From positions 1-64,000 of the forward strand of contig NZ_PJRN01000011.1 of assembly GCF_002930105.1 (NCBI RefSeq): a stretch of 64,000 nucleotides of DNA, in the 5' to 3' direction. Below the pieces are notes generated by a model. That model saw nothing but the letters and a program-made list of their open reading frames with translations. It was not told the DNA's origin and searched no databases. Both the position numbers and the translations under genes were made by a program. This stretch comes from Billgrantia saliphila. Its GTDB lineage: Bacteria; Pseudomonadota; Gammaproteobacteria; Pseudomonadales; Halomonadaceae. This document shows positions 34,988 through 43,224 of this stretch, in pieces; within the stretch, counting starts at the first letter, position 1, and the number at the start of each line of letters is the position of its first letter.

Positions 34988-36313
34988 TTATGGCGCGGCG
35001 CCCAGGTCGACGGCGAGCCGCTCGAGAGGGGTACCGTTGTCAATCACACTCTGCTCGAGCAGGTACTGGTCGAAGCGCAGGTAGCGTCTATGATCAAGTG
35101 CGGCGGGCCGCAGCGACAGGCGGGGCAGAATATCGATCCAAGCGTCGCGAATCGTCAGATCATTGAGGGCGGGTTCGGTGGAAACCAGCAATTCCCAGGC
35201 CTCCTGGGGGTGATTGAGACTCCACAGCGCAGCCTCTTCCAGCGCCGCCACCAGTTGACGCACGGCTTCGCGCTTGCCGTTGAGCCGGTCACGGTTCGCC
35301 ATCAGAATAAGCCCATCGTGTGGTGGCAACCCGTGCTCCTCGACCGGCAAGACGCGCAGGGTAATGCCTTCATCGGCGAGCTGTCGCGGCAGTAGGAAGC
35401 GTTGGTGGACCAGAACGCCATCGACCTGCTCCTCGCGCAGCGCACCGAGTACCGCATAATTCACGTCGACGGCCTCAACCAGGGCCAGCCCATCGCGCAG
35501 CGACATCAGCTCCGCCATTAGCCCCGAAAGCAGGATGTCGCGACCGTCCTGGTCGGTGTAGCCGATGCGCAATCCCTCGAGCTCGTGCGCCAGAGCTTCT
35601 CCCTCCGCTTTCGCATTTACGTCCGCACGCAGCATGAGTCCCGCAAGTGGTGTATCGATCAGCGTGGCGACACGCATCAGCGGCAACCCCTTATCCGCCA
35701 GCAGGTGCAGCTGCGTCTGACGTCCCACCGCCAGGTCCGTTCTGCCGGCCGCCAGCAGCTTCGCCGGTACATTGGGATCGGCCGGGACCGATAACCGGAC
35801 ATCGAGCCCACGGCGCCGGAACATGCCCTTTTCGCGGGCCACCAGCAGGGCGGCATGCTGAGGGTTGAGATACCAATCGAGCATCACTTCGAGCTGGACC
35901 ATGGGGGGCGGGATGAGGGGAGCGGCCGGCTCGGTAACAACGGACGGCACCTCGGCCGGCGCCTCGAGATAGGGTAACGGCGCGGCAAACGGATCGATCG
36001 CCAACAGTTTCTCGAGAAATCCCGGCCCCTTGACCATCGGCGGCACCTCGACGATGGAAGTTGCTTCCCGCTCGGCCAAGGCTTCGGTTGTGAGCAGGCG
36101 AGGCGGTACCACGACTCTGGTTTCGAGCTCCTGTGGGGGAACAATGAGCGCTTCAGCCTCGCTGTCGTCGGCAACGACGAAGGCAGCCGCCAGCCACAGC
36201 AAGGTCAGGGCAGCGAATGCTCCCGTTATTGCGCGGGATAGGAACCTGCGAGAAGGGATGTGCATCCAGGGAAGCGTCTCCAGCAAACAATGTAAGCTTC
36301 GGTAAGCGCTCAT
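34988..36313 (-). CDS. Orphan NMT1/THI5-like ABC substrate-binding protein with a long N-terminal extension
   Basis: Up to 441 residues. A signal or anchor segment (ITGAFAALTLLWLAAAFVVA) is followed by about 100 residues rich in Pro, Glu and Ala without recognisable fold. The NMT1/THI5 binding domain then begins at VMLDWYLNPQHAALLVA and AREKGMFRRRGLDV. Relatives bind pyrimidine precursors, taurine or aromatic sulfonates for ABC uptake. No ATPase or permease gene is adjacent, and the spacer between membrane segment and domain suggests a tethered receptor. An ATG at 36265 gives a better signal sequence but, like the one at 36313, has no clear ribosome binding site. Confidence 0.75.
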   Translation of the reverse strand: MSAYRSLHCLLETLPWMHIPSRRFLSRAITGAFAALTLLWLAAAFVVADDSEAEALIVPPQELETRVVVPPRLLTTEALAEREATSIVEVPPMVKGPGFLEKLLAIDPFAAPLPYLEAPAEVPSVVTEPAAPLIPPPMVQLEVMLDWYLNPQHAALLVAREKGMFRRRGLDVRLSVPADPNVPAKLLAAGRTDLAVGRQTQLHLLADKGLPLMRVATLIDTPLAGLMLRADVNAKAEGEALAHELEGLRIGYTDQDGRDILLSGLMAELMSLRDGLALVEAVDVNYAVLGALREEQVDGVLVHQRFLLPRQLADEGITLRVLPVEEHGLPPHDGLILMANRDRLNGKREAVRQLVAALEEAALWSLNHPQEAWELLVSTEPALNDLTIRDAWIDILPRLSLRPAALDHRRYLRFDQYLLEQSVIDNGTPLERLAVDLGAAP

Positions 36314-36409
36314 TTTATCGCTGTCGCGATGGTGCTGGCTAGGCGAACCGTACTCTGCCTGCCGCTGGCGTCCATGTCATAATGGCGACCTCCCACCAAG
36401 AGGTCATGC

Positions 36410-38116
36410 ATGGACACCATCAACACCCTGTTTCTTCTGACCGGTTTCCTGATTGCTCTGAGCGTCGTCGCCAGCCGCCTCTCTTCGATGATGGGGCTGC
36501 CACTGCTGTTGATCTTCCTGGGGCTCGGAATGCTGGCAGGGGAGGAGGGTGTCCTCGGCATTGAGTTCGACGATTACTCTCTCGCCTTTCTGATCGGCCA
36601 TCTGGCATTGGCGATGATCCTGCTGGACGGTGGCTTGCGCACACGGCTCAAGACCTTCCGCGTCGGCTTCAAGCCGGCGTTGTCGCTGGCCACCCTGGGC
36701 GTTTTCATGACCAGTGGGTTCGTCGGGGTCTTTGCCATGTGGATCTTCGAGCTGACGCTAGTGCAGGGGCTGTTAGTGGGGGCCATCGTCGGGTCCACCG
36801 ACGCCGCTGCGGTCTTCTCGATGCTCAGCGGTCGTGGCGTACATCTCAACGAGCGGGTCAGCGCCACTCTCGAGATCGAATCCGGCACCAACGACCCGAT
36901 GGCGATCGTTCTCACCGTCCTGCTGGTCGAGTTTCTGGTGGGGGACATACGCGGCCCGTTACTGACCCTGATGTTCCTGGTATTTCAGTTCGGCCTGGCC
37001 CTGCTCATCGGCCTCGGTGGCGGTTGGCTCAGTGCCAAGTTGCTGCGCTGGCTCGATCTGGCGCCCGGTCTCTATTCGCTGCTGGCCCTGGCGCTTGGCT
37101 TCTGCGTCTTCGGCGCCACCAGCTTTCTCGGCGGAAGCGGATTCCTGGCGATCTATCTTACCGGCCTGATGATCGGTAACCAGCCCGGCCGACATCTCAA
37201 TTTCATCCTGCCCGTTCACGATGGCCTGGCGTGGCTGAGCCAGATCGGGCTGTTTCTCATACTGGGATTGCTGGTCAGCCCCTCGGGTCTGATGGATTAT
37301 GCGCTCCCGGCTTCACTAGTGGCACTGGTACTGATCTTCGTGGCCCGCCCCTTGGCGGTGTTGATCACCGTCAAGCCATTCTTTCGCTTCCGCTGGCGAG
37401 AGATCGCTTTCATCTCCTGGGTCGGGCTGCGTGGAGCGGTCCCCATCGTGCTCGCCATCTTTCCGGTCATCGGCGGCGTGGAGAATTCCGCGCTCTACTT
37501 CAACGTGGCCTTTGCCGTGGTATTGATGTCATTACTGGTACAGGGTGGCACATTGCCGCTGATGGCCCGCTGGACCCGGGTGGAGCTTCCCACGGCCATG
37601 GCACCCAACCATCGCGGACCGCTGGGGATCCTGCCGGAGAACGATTACGAGATGTTCGTCTACCAGGTCGACAATCAGGATCTCGACGACGTGCCGATTC
37701 GTCTGTTGCGATTCCCTTCCGGCGCCATCATCTCGGCGCTGTTCCGCCAGCATGCCATGCTCCATCCCAAGGGCAGCACCCGGCTCAAGTTCGGTGACGT
37801 CATCTGCGTCATCGGTCGCAGCGGCGATCTGCCGGCACTCAACCGATTGTTCAGCGGCGAGGCCAAGCTTAAGCGCGAGCGGGCATTCTTCGGCACCTTC
37901 ACCTTCGACGGCGATGCTTTGATGAGGGATATCGCCAGTGTCTACGGCCTGACGCTGAGCCCCGGGGAGAGCGAGATGACCCTGGGCGAGTTCGTCTCGC
38001 TGCGGGTGGGAGGCCACCCGGTGGTCGGCGACGATGTCGACTGGCATGGTATCCACTGGGTCGTCAGCGAAATGGACGGCAACCGGGTCACAAGGGTCGG
38101 CTTGCGTCTCTATTGA
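36410..38116 (+). CDS. nhaP2: Potassium/proton antiporter, NhaP2/CvrA type
   Basis: A 568-residue CPA1 antiporter. Twelve or more transmembrane segments include the conserved IVGSTDAAAVFSML and ESGTNDPMAIVLTV motifs with ion-binding aspartates. The cytoplasmic C-terminus has a TrkA-C (RCK-C) domain (about 400-480) and a CorC/HlyC-type domain (about 495-568). NhaP2 extrudes K+ in exchange for H+, preventing K+ overload at low osmolarity, which suits a halophile. It is monocistronic. Confidence 0.88.
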   Translation: MDTINTLFLLTGFLIALSVVASRLSSMMGLPLLLIFLGLGMLAGEEGVLGIEFDDYSLAFLIGHLALAMILLDGGLRTRLKTFRVGFKPALSLATLGVFMTSGFVGVFAMWIFELTLVQGLLVGAIVGSTDAAAVFSMLSGRGVHLNERVSATLEIESGTNDPMAIVLTVLLVEFLVGDIRGPLLTLMFLVFQFGLALLIGLGGGWLSAKLLRWLDLAPGLYSLLALALGFCVFGATSFLGGSGFLAIYLTGLMIGNQPGRHLNFILPVHDGLAWLSQIGLFLILGLLVSPSGLMDYALPASLVALVLIFVARPLAVLITVKPFFRFRWREIAFISWVGLRGAVPIVLAIFPVIGGVENSALYFNVAFAVVLMSLLVQGGTLPLMARWTRVELPTAMAPNHRGPLGILPENDYEMFVYQVDNQDLDDVPIRLLRFPSGAIISALFRQHAMLHPKGSTRLKFGDVICVIGRSGDLPALNRLFSGEAKLKRERAFFGTFTFDGDALMRDIASVYGLTLSPGESEMTLGEFVSLRVGGHPVVGDDVDWHGIHWVVSEMDGNRVTRVGLRLY

Positions 38117-38400
38117 TGGAACGGTTTCGTCCTTGCTTCGATGAGCAGTGCGTTTGGACTGATGATGATTTTCACTTCTTGTCGCTTGGCAGCGAATGTA
38201 ACATTGCGTGTCGATTTGTAGGGCGCGATTTGCATCGCTTGAAGCCGCCTGACGCAATGCCTATCTTCCTTCTTAACTGACAGCTTCGCCAATGGTGACA
38301 GCCAAGGAGATTGCTAATCGGTGACGTGGAATAACGGCTCTCGAGGAAAGCCGAACAGGCTTAAGGAACGTTCAAGGACGACGAACAGAGAGGTGCGGTA

Positions 38401-38487
38401 ATGCTTAAATTCCTGGCAAGTACGGTGGGAATCATATTCTTGATAGGGTTGGTCGTCGTTATCGGCCTGCTGATGCTCATATTCTGA
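38401..38487 (+). CDS. 28-residue hydrophobic membrane peptide
   Basis: A short frame, ATG 38401 to TGA 38485-38487, encodes MLKFLASTVG followed by 18 mostly hydrophobic residues ending LLMLIF. This is a single transmembrane helix with one N-terminal lysine. AGAGAGGTG lies about seven bases upstream as a ribosome binding site, and a T-tailed hairpin (38574-38602) follows, so it has the parts of a small transcription unit. The preceding 284 bases (38117-38400) hold no other gene I can support. I do not recognise a family. Possible roles include an accessory subunit of a membrane complex or a stress peptide; none is shown. Confidence 0.55.
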   Translation: MLKFLASTVGIIFLIGLVVVIGLLMLIF

Positions 38488-38573
38488 TAGGTTGCCAGCC
38501 GTCAGTAAAAAGGACCAGGAGTTCGCTCGATGAGCACGTTCTCTAAATAGCGTACCTTCTGTAAAGTGGATCA

Positions 38574-38602
38574 AAGGGTCAGGTAATCGCCTGGCCTTTT
38601 TT
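38574..38602 (+). terminator. Rho-independent terminator after the 28-residue peptide gene
   Basis: GGTCAGG pairs with CCTGGCC (one G-T wobble) around TAATCG, followed by six T residues. No other + strand gene precedes it closely, so it supports a short transcript covering 38401-38487. Confidence 0.7.
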
Positions 38603-38685
38603 CATTGCCATTGAACTCAACGGCTATCGCAGACACAGTGCAGACTTGGTTAGACTCAATAGCATAAGGATAACCGGAGCCTGCG

Positions 38686-38946
38686 ATGTTGCTTTCTCGT
38701 TATCAATGGATGGTACTGCTCTGTGGCCAATTAGGGGGAACGTTCCTGTTTCAGATTCTCAAGTGGCCACCGGATGACAATCATGATCTATTCATCTCGT
38801 TCGGTGCCATGCTAGTGCCAACGACCCTGGCTCTCGTCGGCGCCCTGTTGGGACGCATCCGCGGACGACAGGGAGCCACGACCGGCCTGGTAATCGGTTA
38901 TGTCATTTTCTTCGCTCCTGCCAGCGTCGTCATGCTCGGGAGTTGA
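38686..38946 (+). CDS. Small integral membrane protein of unknown function
   Basis: An 86-residue protein with three hydrophobic segments (about 8-24, 38-57 and 67-84) separated by a charged loop (KWPPDDNHDLF) and a basic loop (GRIRGRQGATTG). I do not recognise a family. It stands alone between the small-peptide unit and the convergent nhaD gene, with a perfect hairpin after its stop. Location beside nhaD may be chance. Confidence 0.65.
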   Translation: MLLSRYQWMVLLCGQLGGTFLFQILKWPPDDNHDLFISFGAMLVPTTLALVGALLGRIRGRQGATTGLVIGYVIFFAPASVVMLGS

Positions 38947-38957
38947 TATAACGAAGT

Positions 38958-38979
38958 GCGCCCGGCCAAAGCCGGGCGC
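38958..38979. terminator. Hairpin between convergent small membrane protein gene and nhaD
   Basis: A perfect 9-bp stem GCGCCCGGC / GCCGGGCGC (38958-38966 with 38971-38979) with loop CAAA. No T-run follows on either strand. Position between two stop codons suggests a shared transcript end. Confidence 0.5.
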
Positions 38980-39004
38980 CAAGAGAGACACAAGAGTGGG
39001 CTAG

Positions 39005-40489
39005 TTAGCCGGGAATGGCGAAACTTCCAGCGTTGATCCAGAGGTGGGTGGCAACGCTAGCGGCATAGCCAAGTGCGATGACAGGCGCCCAGCGCAAGTG
39101 CCCCAGGAAGGTGTAGTTGCCACGTGCCTGGCCCATCAGGGCGACACCCGCAGCGGAACCGATCGATAGCAGGCTGCCGCCAACGCCGGCCGTCAGGGTG
39201 ATCAGTAGCCAGTGCCCATGCGACATTTCGGGTTCCATGGTCAGTACAGCGAACATCACGGGGATGTTGTCGACCACGGCGGATACCACTCCCAGCACGA
39301 TATTGGCCCAGGTGGCGTCCCAGCCGGCGTAGAGCATTTCGGAAAGCATGCCGAGATATCCCAGGAAACCCAGACCGCCGACCGCAACTACCACACCATA
39401 GAAGAAGAGCAGGGTATCCCACTCGGAGCGTGCCACGCGGTTGAAGACATCGAAGGGCACCACGCTACCCAATTGGCGCAGCTTGCGCTCATCGCCGCGT
39501 CGGGTGTAACGGATGCGCTTCTTTTCCAGTGAGCGCGGCAGGGTCATGCGCAGGAAGTAGCCGAAGAACTGCAGGTAGCCAAGACCGGTCATCATGCCCA
39601 GCACCGGCGGCAGGTGCAGCAGGGTATGACAGGCGACGGCAGTGGCGATGGTCAGCAGGAACAGCAGGACGATACGCCGCGCACCGCGCTTGAGCCACAC
39701 ATCCTCATAGACTCCCTCCGGCTTGCGGTTATTGATGAAGAAGGTCATCAGAACGGCGGGGATCAGGAAGTTCACCAGCGACGGTACCAACAGGGTGAAG
39801 AATTCGTAGAACTGCACGATGCCGGCCTGCCATACCATCAGGGTAGTGATGTCGCCGAAGGGGCTGAAGGCACCGCCGGCGTTAGCCGCGACGACGATAT
39901 TGATGCAGGCCAGGTTGATGAAGCGCTTGTCGCCTTCCGCCACCTTGGTGACCACGGCGCACATCAGCATGGCCGTTGTAAGGTTGTCGGCGATAGGTGA
40001 GATGACGAAGGCAAGACCACCTGTCAACCAGAACAGCTGCTTGTAGCTGAAACCCTTGCGAATCATCCACGAGCGTAGCGCATCGAAGACCCGCCGCTCG
40101 TCCATGGCATTGATGTAGGTCATCGCCACCAGCAGGAACAACATCAGCTCGGCGAACTCGAGCAGCGTCTCGCGAAACGCATGCTCGGCTTCGTTGGGCA
40201 TGCCGGACTGCACATAGACCCAACCGATCATGAACCAGATCAGGCCGGCGGCCACCAAGACCGGTTTCGACTTGCGCATGTGCAATTTTTCCTCGCCCAT
40301 GACAAGCGCATAGGCAAGTACGAAGATGGCAACGGCAATGTAGCCGACGGTCGAATCGGTCAGGTTCAGGCTGCCTGTAACCGCCAGGGCGGCGGGGCTG
40401 AACAATAGGAGAAAGAAAGCGAGCAATAGGATACCCGGCCATCGGGAGGTTTCCCGTAGCCTGGGTTTTGAGCTGCAACCAGTTGGCAT
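39005..40489 (-). CDS. nhaD: Na+/H+ antiporter NhaD
   Basis: A 494-residue antiporter of the NhaD/ion transporter superfamily, with a signal-like first helix and about a dozen transmembrane segments. The conserved SPIADNLTTAMLMCAVV and NAGGAFSPFGDITTLMVW motifs are typical, and the C-terminal half has VVDNIPVMFAVLTM and GGSLLSIGSAAGVALMG. NhaD exports Na+ (and Li+) at alkaline pH and is characteristic of Halomonas, marine and alkaliphilic bacteria. A promoter and a tandem 10-bp repeat lie upstream (40544-40600). Confidence 0.92.
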   Translation of the reverse strand: MPTGCSSKPRLRETSRWPGILLLAFFLLLFSPAALAVTGSLNLTDSTVGYIAVAIFVLAYALVMGEEKLHMRKSKPVLVAAGLIWFMIGWVYVQSGMPNEAEHAFRETLLEFAELMLFLLVAMTYINAMDERRVFDALRSWMIRKGFSYKQLFWLTGGLAFVISPIADNLTTAMLMCAVVTKVAEGDKRFINLACINIVVAANAGGAFSPFGDITTLMVWQAGIVQFYEFFTLLVPSLVNFLIPAVLMTFFINNRKPEGVYEDVWLKRGARRIVLLFLLTIATAVACHTLLHLPPVLGMMTGLGYLQFFGYFLRMTLPRSLEKKRIRYTRRGDERKLRQLGSVVPFDVFNRVARSEWDTLLFFYGVVVAVGGLGFLGYLGMLSEMLYAGWDATWANIVLGVVSAVVDNIPVMFAVLTMEPEMSHGHWLLITLTAGVGGSLLSIGSAAGVALMGQARGNYTFLGHLRWAPVIALGYAASVATHLWINAGSFAIPG

Positions 40490-40543
40490 GGAGGTAAGTC
40501 CTGTTTGTTAAGGTTTTCAGGGAGAGGTGAAAAAAGCGCCTGA

Positions 40544-40570
40544 ATTTTACCATGCCCTATTGCGGTGCAA
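40544..40570 (-). promoter_or_regulatory. Sigma-70-like promoter of nhaD
   Basis: On the minus strand TTGCAC (40565-40570) and TAAAAT (40544-40549) are separated by 15 bp, about 55 bp upstream of the nhaD start. The spacing is short and the -35 weak, which fits an activated promoter; a tandem repeat lies just upstream. Confidence 0.45.
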
Positions 40571-40579
40571 CAGTTATGA

Positions 40580-40600
40580 AAAGGGGGTAGAAAGGGGGTA
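40580..40600. repeat. Tandem 10-bp repeat upstream of nhaD
   Basis: AAAGGGGGTA occurs twice (40580-40589 and 40591-40600), offset by 11 bp, about one helical turn. It lies 10 bp upstream of the predicted nhaD -35 box. Two identical half-sites on the same DNA face beside a weak promoter suggest an activator site. Inference only. Confidence 0.5.
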
Positions 40601-40619
40601 TATCGAGACTTTGGTCAAT

Positions 40620-40649
40620 AAAAAACCCCTGCTTTTGCAGGGGTTTTTT
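40620..40649 (-). terminator. Terminator after tRNA-Ser
   Basis: A perfect 13-bp inverted repeat (40620-40632 with 40637-40649) with core CCCCTGC / GCAGGGG, flanked by A- and T-runs, so it can work in either direction. It begins 12 bases after the tRNA 3' end on the minus strand. Confidence 0.85.
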
Positions 40650-40661
40650 GAAGAAAAGAAG

Positions 40662-40751
40662 TGGCGGAGGGACAGGGATTCGAACCCTGGGAGGGCGTTA
40701 ACCCTCGCCGGTTTTCAAGACCGGTGCATTCAACCGCTCTGCCATCCCTCC
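40662..40751 (-). tRNA. tRNA-Ser (anticodon UGA)
   Basis: Read on the minus strand, the gene starts GGAGGGATGGCAGAG and ends TCCCTCCG plus encoded CCA (40662-40664). The acceptor stem, a long variable arm typical of class II tRNAs, and the T-arm GGTTCGAATCC are all present. The anticodon TGA is the complement of 40715-40717 in an anticodon loop CTTGAAA. In E. coli the equivalent gene serT also lies beside yccA. Confidence 0.96.
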
Positions 40752-40827
40752 GGCTCACGGGGGCGAATATTACCAGCTATCCTCTTGAGGTCAAGGGGTT
40801 CCAGGCATCATCCCTCAGGGAGACTCC

Positions 40828-41265
40828 ATGTCCGCTCATGAACATTCCGAAGTACGACCTTCTCCTGCTGTATCGGTGGCCCTGATACGCCGCGGAAGGA
40901 TTCTGACGATACGCCGCCGCAATCCGCCCAACGCCGACATGCTGGCCCTGCCTGGCGGCCGTGTCGAAGCCGGAGAGTCGCTGCTGGAAGCCGCGACTCG
41001 CGAGCTATTCGAGGAGACTGGCGTCGAGGCGGTAGTCGAGCGCATTTACACCGCCTTCGATCAGCTCGACCATGACGAGACAGGCCGGCTTTCGAGCCAT
41101 TTCGTCATCGTAGTGGTACTGTGTCGCTGGCAGCGGGGCGAAGGAGTGGCCGGGGACGATGCCAGCGAGGTCAAATGGCTGGATGCGGACCAGGTGCGCC
41201 GCGAGCCGAGCCTGTGCGCCAGCGCACGTCGAATCGCTGCCGAACTGCTCGACGCGGCGCGCTGA
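40828..41265 (+). CDS. Nudix hydrolase
   Basis: A 145-residue Nudix protein. The Nudix box is complete: GGRVEAGESLLEAATREL followed by FEETGV. The fold and N-terminus (VSVALIRRGRILTIRRR) resemble ADP-ribose pyrophosphatases and nucleotide-sanitising MutT relatives; the substrate cannot be assigned. It lies 77 bp from the divergent tRNA-Ser and 109 bp before the YccA-like gene. Confidence 0.82.
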   Translation: MSAHEHSEVRPSPAVSVALIRRGRILTIRRRNPPNADMLALPGGRVEAGESLLEAATRELFEETGVEAVVERIYTAFDQLDHDETGRLSSHFVIVVVLCRWQRGEGVAGDDASEVKWLDADQVRREPSLCASARRIAAELLDAAR

Positions 41266-41374
41266 AGAGCCGTTGAGACTTGCAGAACTAAGGACTTGCG
41301 TCGGGAACCAACCGACGGCATTCTTGGTCCACTGCCAAGATCAATCAAGATCAACCACAGGGAGCTTTGGATCA

Positions 41375-42043
41375 ATGGCCTATCACGACACTCACGTGGC
41401 CCAGCGCTCGTCGGCATCCGTCAGTTCCAGCAAGGTGCTGCGCAACACCTATGCGCTGCTGGCCATGACACTGCTGTTCTCCGCTGTGACAGCGGGTGCC
41501 GCCGTGGCGATGGGCGTCGAACGAATGAACATCTTCGTTTTCTTCGTTGGCGCTTACGGGCTGATGTTCCTGGTGCACAAGACGGCCAACTCGGCTGCCG
41601 GCCTGTTGGCTACCTTCGCCTTTACCGGCTTCATGGGCTTTACACTCGGTCCGATCCTCAACGCCTATCTGGCACTGCCCAACGGCGCCGCGCTGATCAT
41701 GAACGCGCTGGCAATGACGGGCCTGACCTTCATCGGCCTGTCCGCCGTGGCGCTGGTGACAAAGAAGGACTTCAGCTTCCTTGGCAACTTCCTGATGGCG
41801 GGTGCCATCGTGCTGATCCTGGCCATGGTGGCAGGCCTGATCTTCCAGATCCCGACCCTGATGCTGATGGTGTCGGCCGGCTTCGTGCTGTTCGCCTCCG
41901 CGGCCATCCTGTACCAGACCAGCGAGATCGTCCATCGCGCCGGCGAGACCAACTATATTCTCGCCACGATCACGCTCTACGTCTCGATCTACAATCTCTT
42001 CGTCAGCCTGCTGTCGCTGCTCGGCATCATGAGCAACGACTGA
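41375..42043 (+). CDS. yccA: Bax inhibitor-1 family membrane protein (YccA-like)
   Basis: A 222-residue protein with seven hydrophobic segments of the BI-1/YccA family. In E. coli YccA is a substrate and modulator of the FtsH membrane protease. The ATG at 41375 has GGAG upstream. The neighbourhood (tRNA-Ser upstream, tusE downstream) mirrors E. coli tusE-yccA-serT, supporting orthology. It is followed by a terminator-like hairpin. Confidence 0.87.
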   Translation: MAYHDTHVAQRSSASVSSSKVLRNTYALLAMTLLFSAVTAGAAVAMGVERMNIFVFFVGAYGLMFLVHKTANSAAGLLATFAFTGFMGFTLGPILNAYLALPNGAALIMNALAMTGLTFIGLSAVALVTKKDFSFLGNFLMAGAIVLILAMVAGLIFQIPTLMLMVSAGFVLFASAAILYQTSEIVHRAGETNYILATITLYVSIYNLFVSLLSLLGIMSND

Positions 42044-42065
42044 GGCTTCGCTACAGGTAAGCACG

Positions 42066-42094
42066 GGCCTCGCGCAAGCGGGGCCTTTGCGTTT
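42066..42094 (+). terminator. Probable terminator after the YccA-like gene
   Basis: GGCCTCGC pairs with GCGGGGCC (one T-G wobble; 42066-42073 with 42078-42085), GCAA tetraloop, followed by TTTGCGTTT. It lies 18 bp before tusD, so tusDCBE may also receive readthrough. Confidence 0.55.
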
Positions 42095-42111
42095 GAGAAC
42101 GGAAGGCTTCG

Positions 42112-42504
42112 ATGCGCTACGGTCTGCTCGTCCAGGGCGCGCCTTACAGCAGCCAGGCGTCCCATTCCGCGCTTCGCTTCGCCACGGCGCTGATCGCTCG
42201 CGGTCACCAGCTGGAGTGCGTCTTCTTCTATCATGATGGGGTATACAATGCCTCGCGGCTGGCGGCACCGCCTCAGGACGAACCGCATCTCGTCGACGCC
42301 TGGCGTGGCCTCAACGCCGGACACGGCACACAGCTGCAGGTTTGCATTGCCGCCGCCCTGCGACGCGGCCTGCTCGACGAGCGCGAATCCGCGCGGCATG
42401 GAAAGACGGGGCACAGCATTGAGCCGCCTTTCGAGTTGACCGGACTTGGCCAGCTGGTCGACTTGGGGAATCAGGTCGATCGCCTCGTCACCTTCGCGCC
42501 CTGA
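42112..42504 (+). CDS. tusD: Sulfur relay protein TusD
   Basis: A 130-residue DsrE-fold protein. TusD accepts sulfur from TusA on a conserved cysteine, here in LQVCIAAALRRG, and passes it via TusBCD to TusE for 2-thiolation of U34 in tRNAs. GGAAGG precedes the start. It is first in a tusD-C-B-E run. Confidence 0.9.
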   Translation: MRYGLLVQGAPYSSQASHSALRFATALIARGHQLECVFFYHDGVYNASRLAAPPQDEPHLVDAWRGLNAGHGTQLQVCIAAALRRGLLDERESARHGKTGHSIEPPFELTGLGQLVDLGNQVDRLVTFAP

Positions 42505-42527
42505 AGCATGCTCCGAGGAGAGCACCG

Positions 42528-42905
42528 ATGTCTTCATCCCTTGCTGCCAACGGCGACATGCTGGTCATACTGCGTCACGCCCCCCATGGGAGCAGCTGGC
42601 TGCGTGAGGGCCTGGATGCTGCCCTGGTCGCCGCCGCCTTTGGCCAGCGTGTCAGCCTGCTATTCCAGGGAGACGGTATCATGGCTCTCGTGCCGGGCCA
42701 GGAGCCAGGTGCTCTGGGCCAGAAGGGCACCGCCGCGACGCTGGACATGCTGGCCATGTACGATATCGAGTCGTTCTACGCGGATGCTTCGGCGCTGGAT
42801 CGATTCGACATGGCTCCCGACGATCTACAGCTCCCGTCGCTACCCGTCGATGGCGCGACGATCGCCCAACTGATAGCCAGTCATCGGCTCGTACTGACTT
42901 TCTGA
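42528..42905 (+). CDS. tusC: Sulfur relay protein TusC
   Basis: A 125-residue DsrE/DsrF-like subunit of the TusBCD heterohexamer. It is recognised by position between tusD and tusB and by conserved segments (LREGLDAALVAAAFGQRVSL, ALVPGQEP). A GAGGAG ribosome binding site precedes the ATG. No active cysteine is expected in this subunit. Confidence 0.87.
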   Translation: MSSSLAANGDMLVILRHAPHGSSWLREGLDAALVAAAFGQRVSLLFQGDGIMALVPGQEPGALGQKGTAATLDMLAMYDIESFYADASALDRFDMAPDDLQLPSLPVDGATIAQLIASHRLVLTF

Positions 42906-42933
42906 CCATAGCGTCAACACGACGAGGGCGCCC

Positions 42934-43224
42934 ATGATCCTGCATATTCTCAATCGCTCGCCCGGCACCAGCCTGGTCTATCGCGATACTCTGTCCGCCA
43001 TGGGGCCCGAGGATCGCCTGCTCTTGATCGAGGATGGCGTGCTGGGTGCACTGACGTCGCAGGTACGCCATTTCCAATCCGTCGAGGGTCGCCTTTTCGC
43101 CCTGCGTGAAGACCTGGCGTCGCGTGGATTGGAAGGGCGCTGCGACGAGACCGTCCAGGTCGTCGATGTGGATGGCTTCGTCACCCTGACCGAAGAGGCA
43201 GACAAGACAGTGAGCTGGTTCTGA
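42934..43224 (+). CDS. tusB: Sulfur relay protein TusB
   Basis: A 96-residue DsrH-like subunit (MILHILNRSPGTSL at the N-terminus, ending TVSWF). It completes the TusBCD complex. GAGGGCG precedes the start and the stop overlaps the tusE ATG by one base (TGATG), indicating coupling. Confidence 0.87.
   Translation: MILHILNRSPGTSLVYRDTLSAMGPEDRLLLIEDGVLGALTSQVRHFQSVEGRLFALREDLASRGLEGRCDETVQVVDVDGFVTLTEEADKTVSWF

Noticed and set aside
38110..38292. A 60-codon open frame on the minus strand in the gap after nhaP2
   Set aside because: It overlaps the end of nhaP2, has no convincing ribosome binding site and shows no recognisable features.
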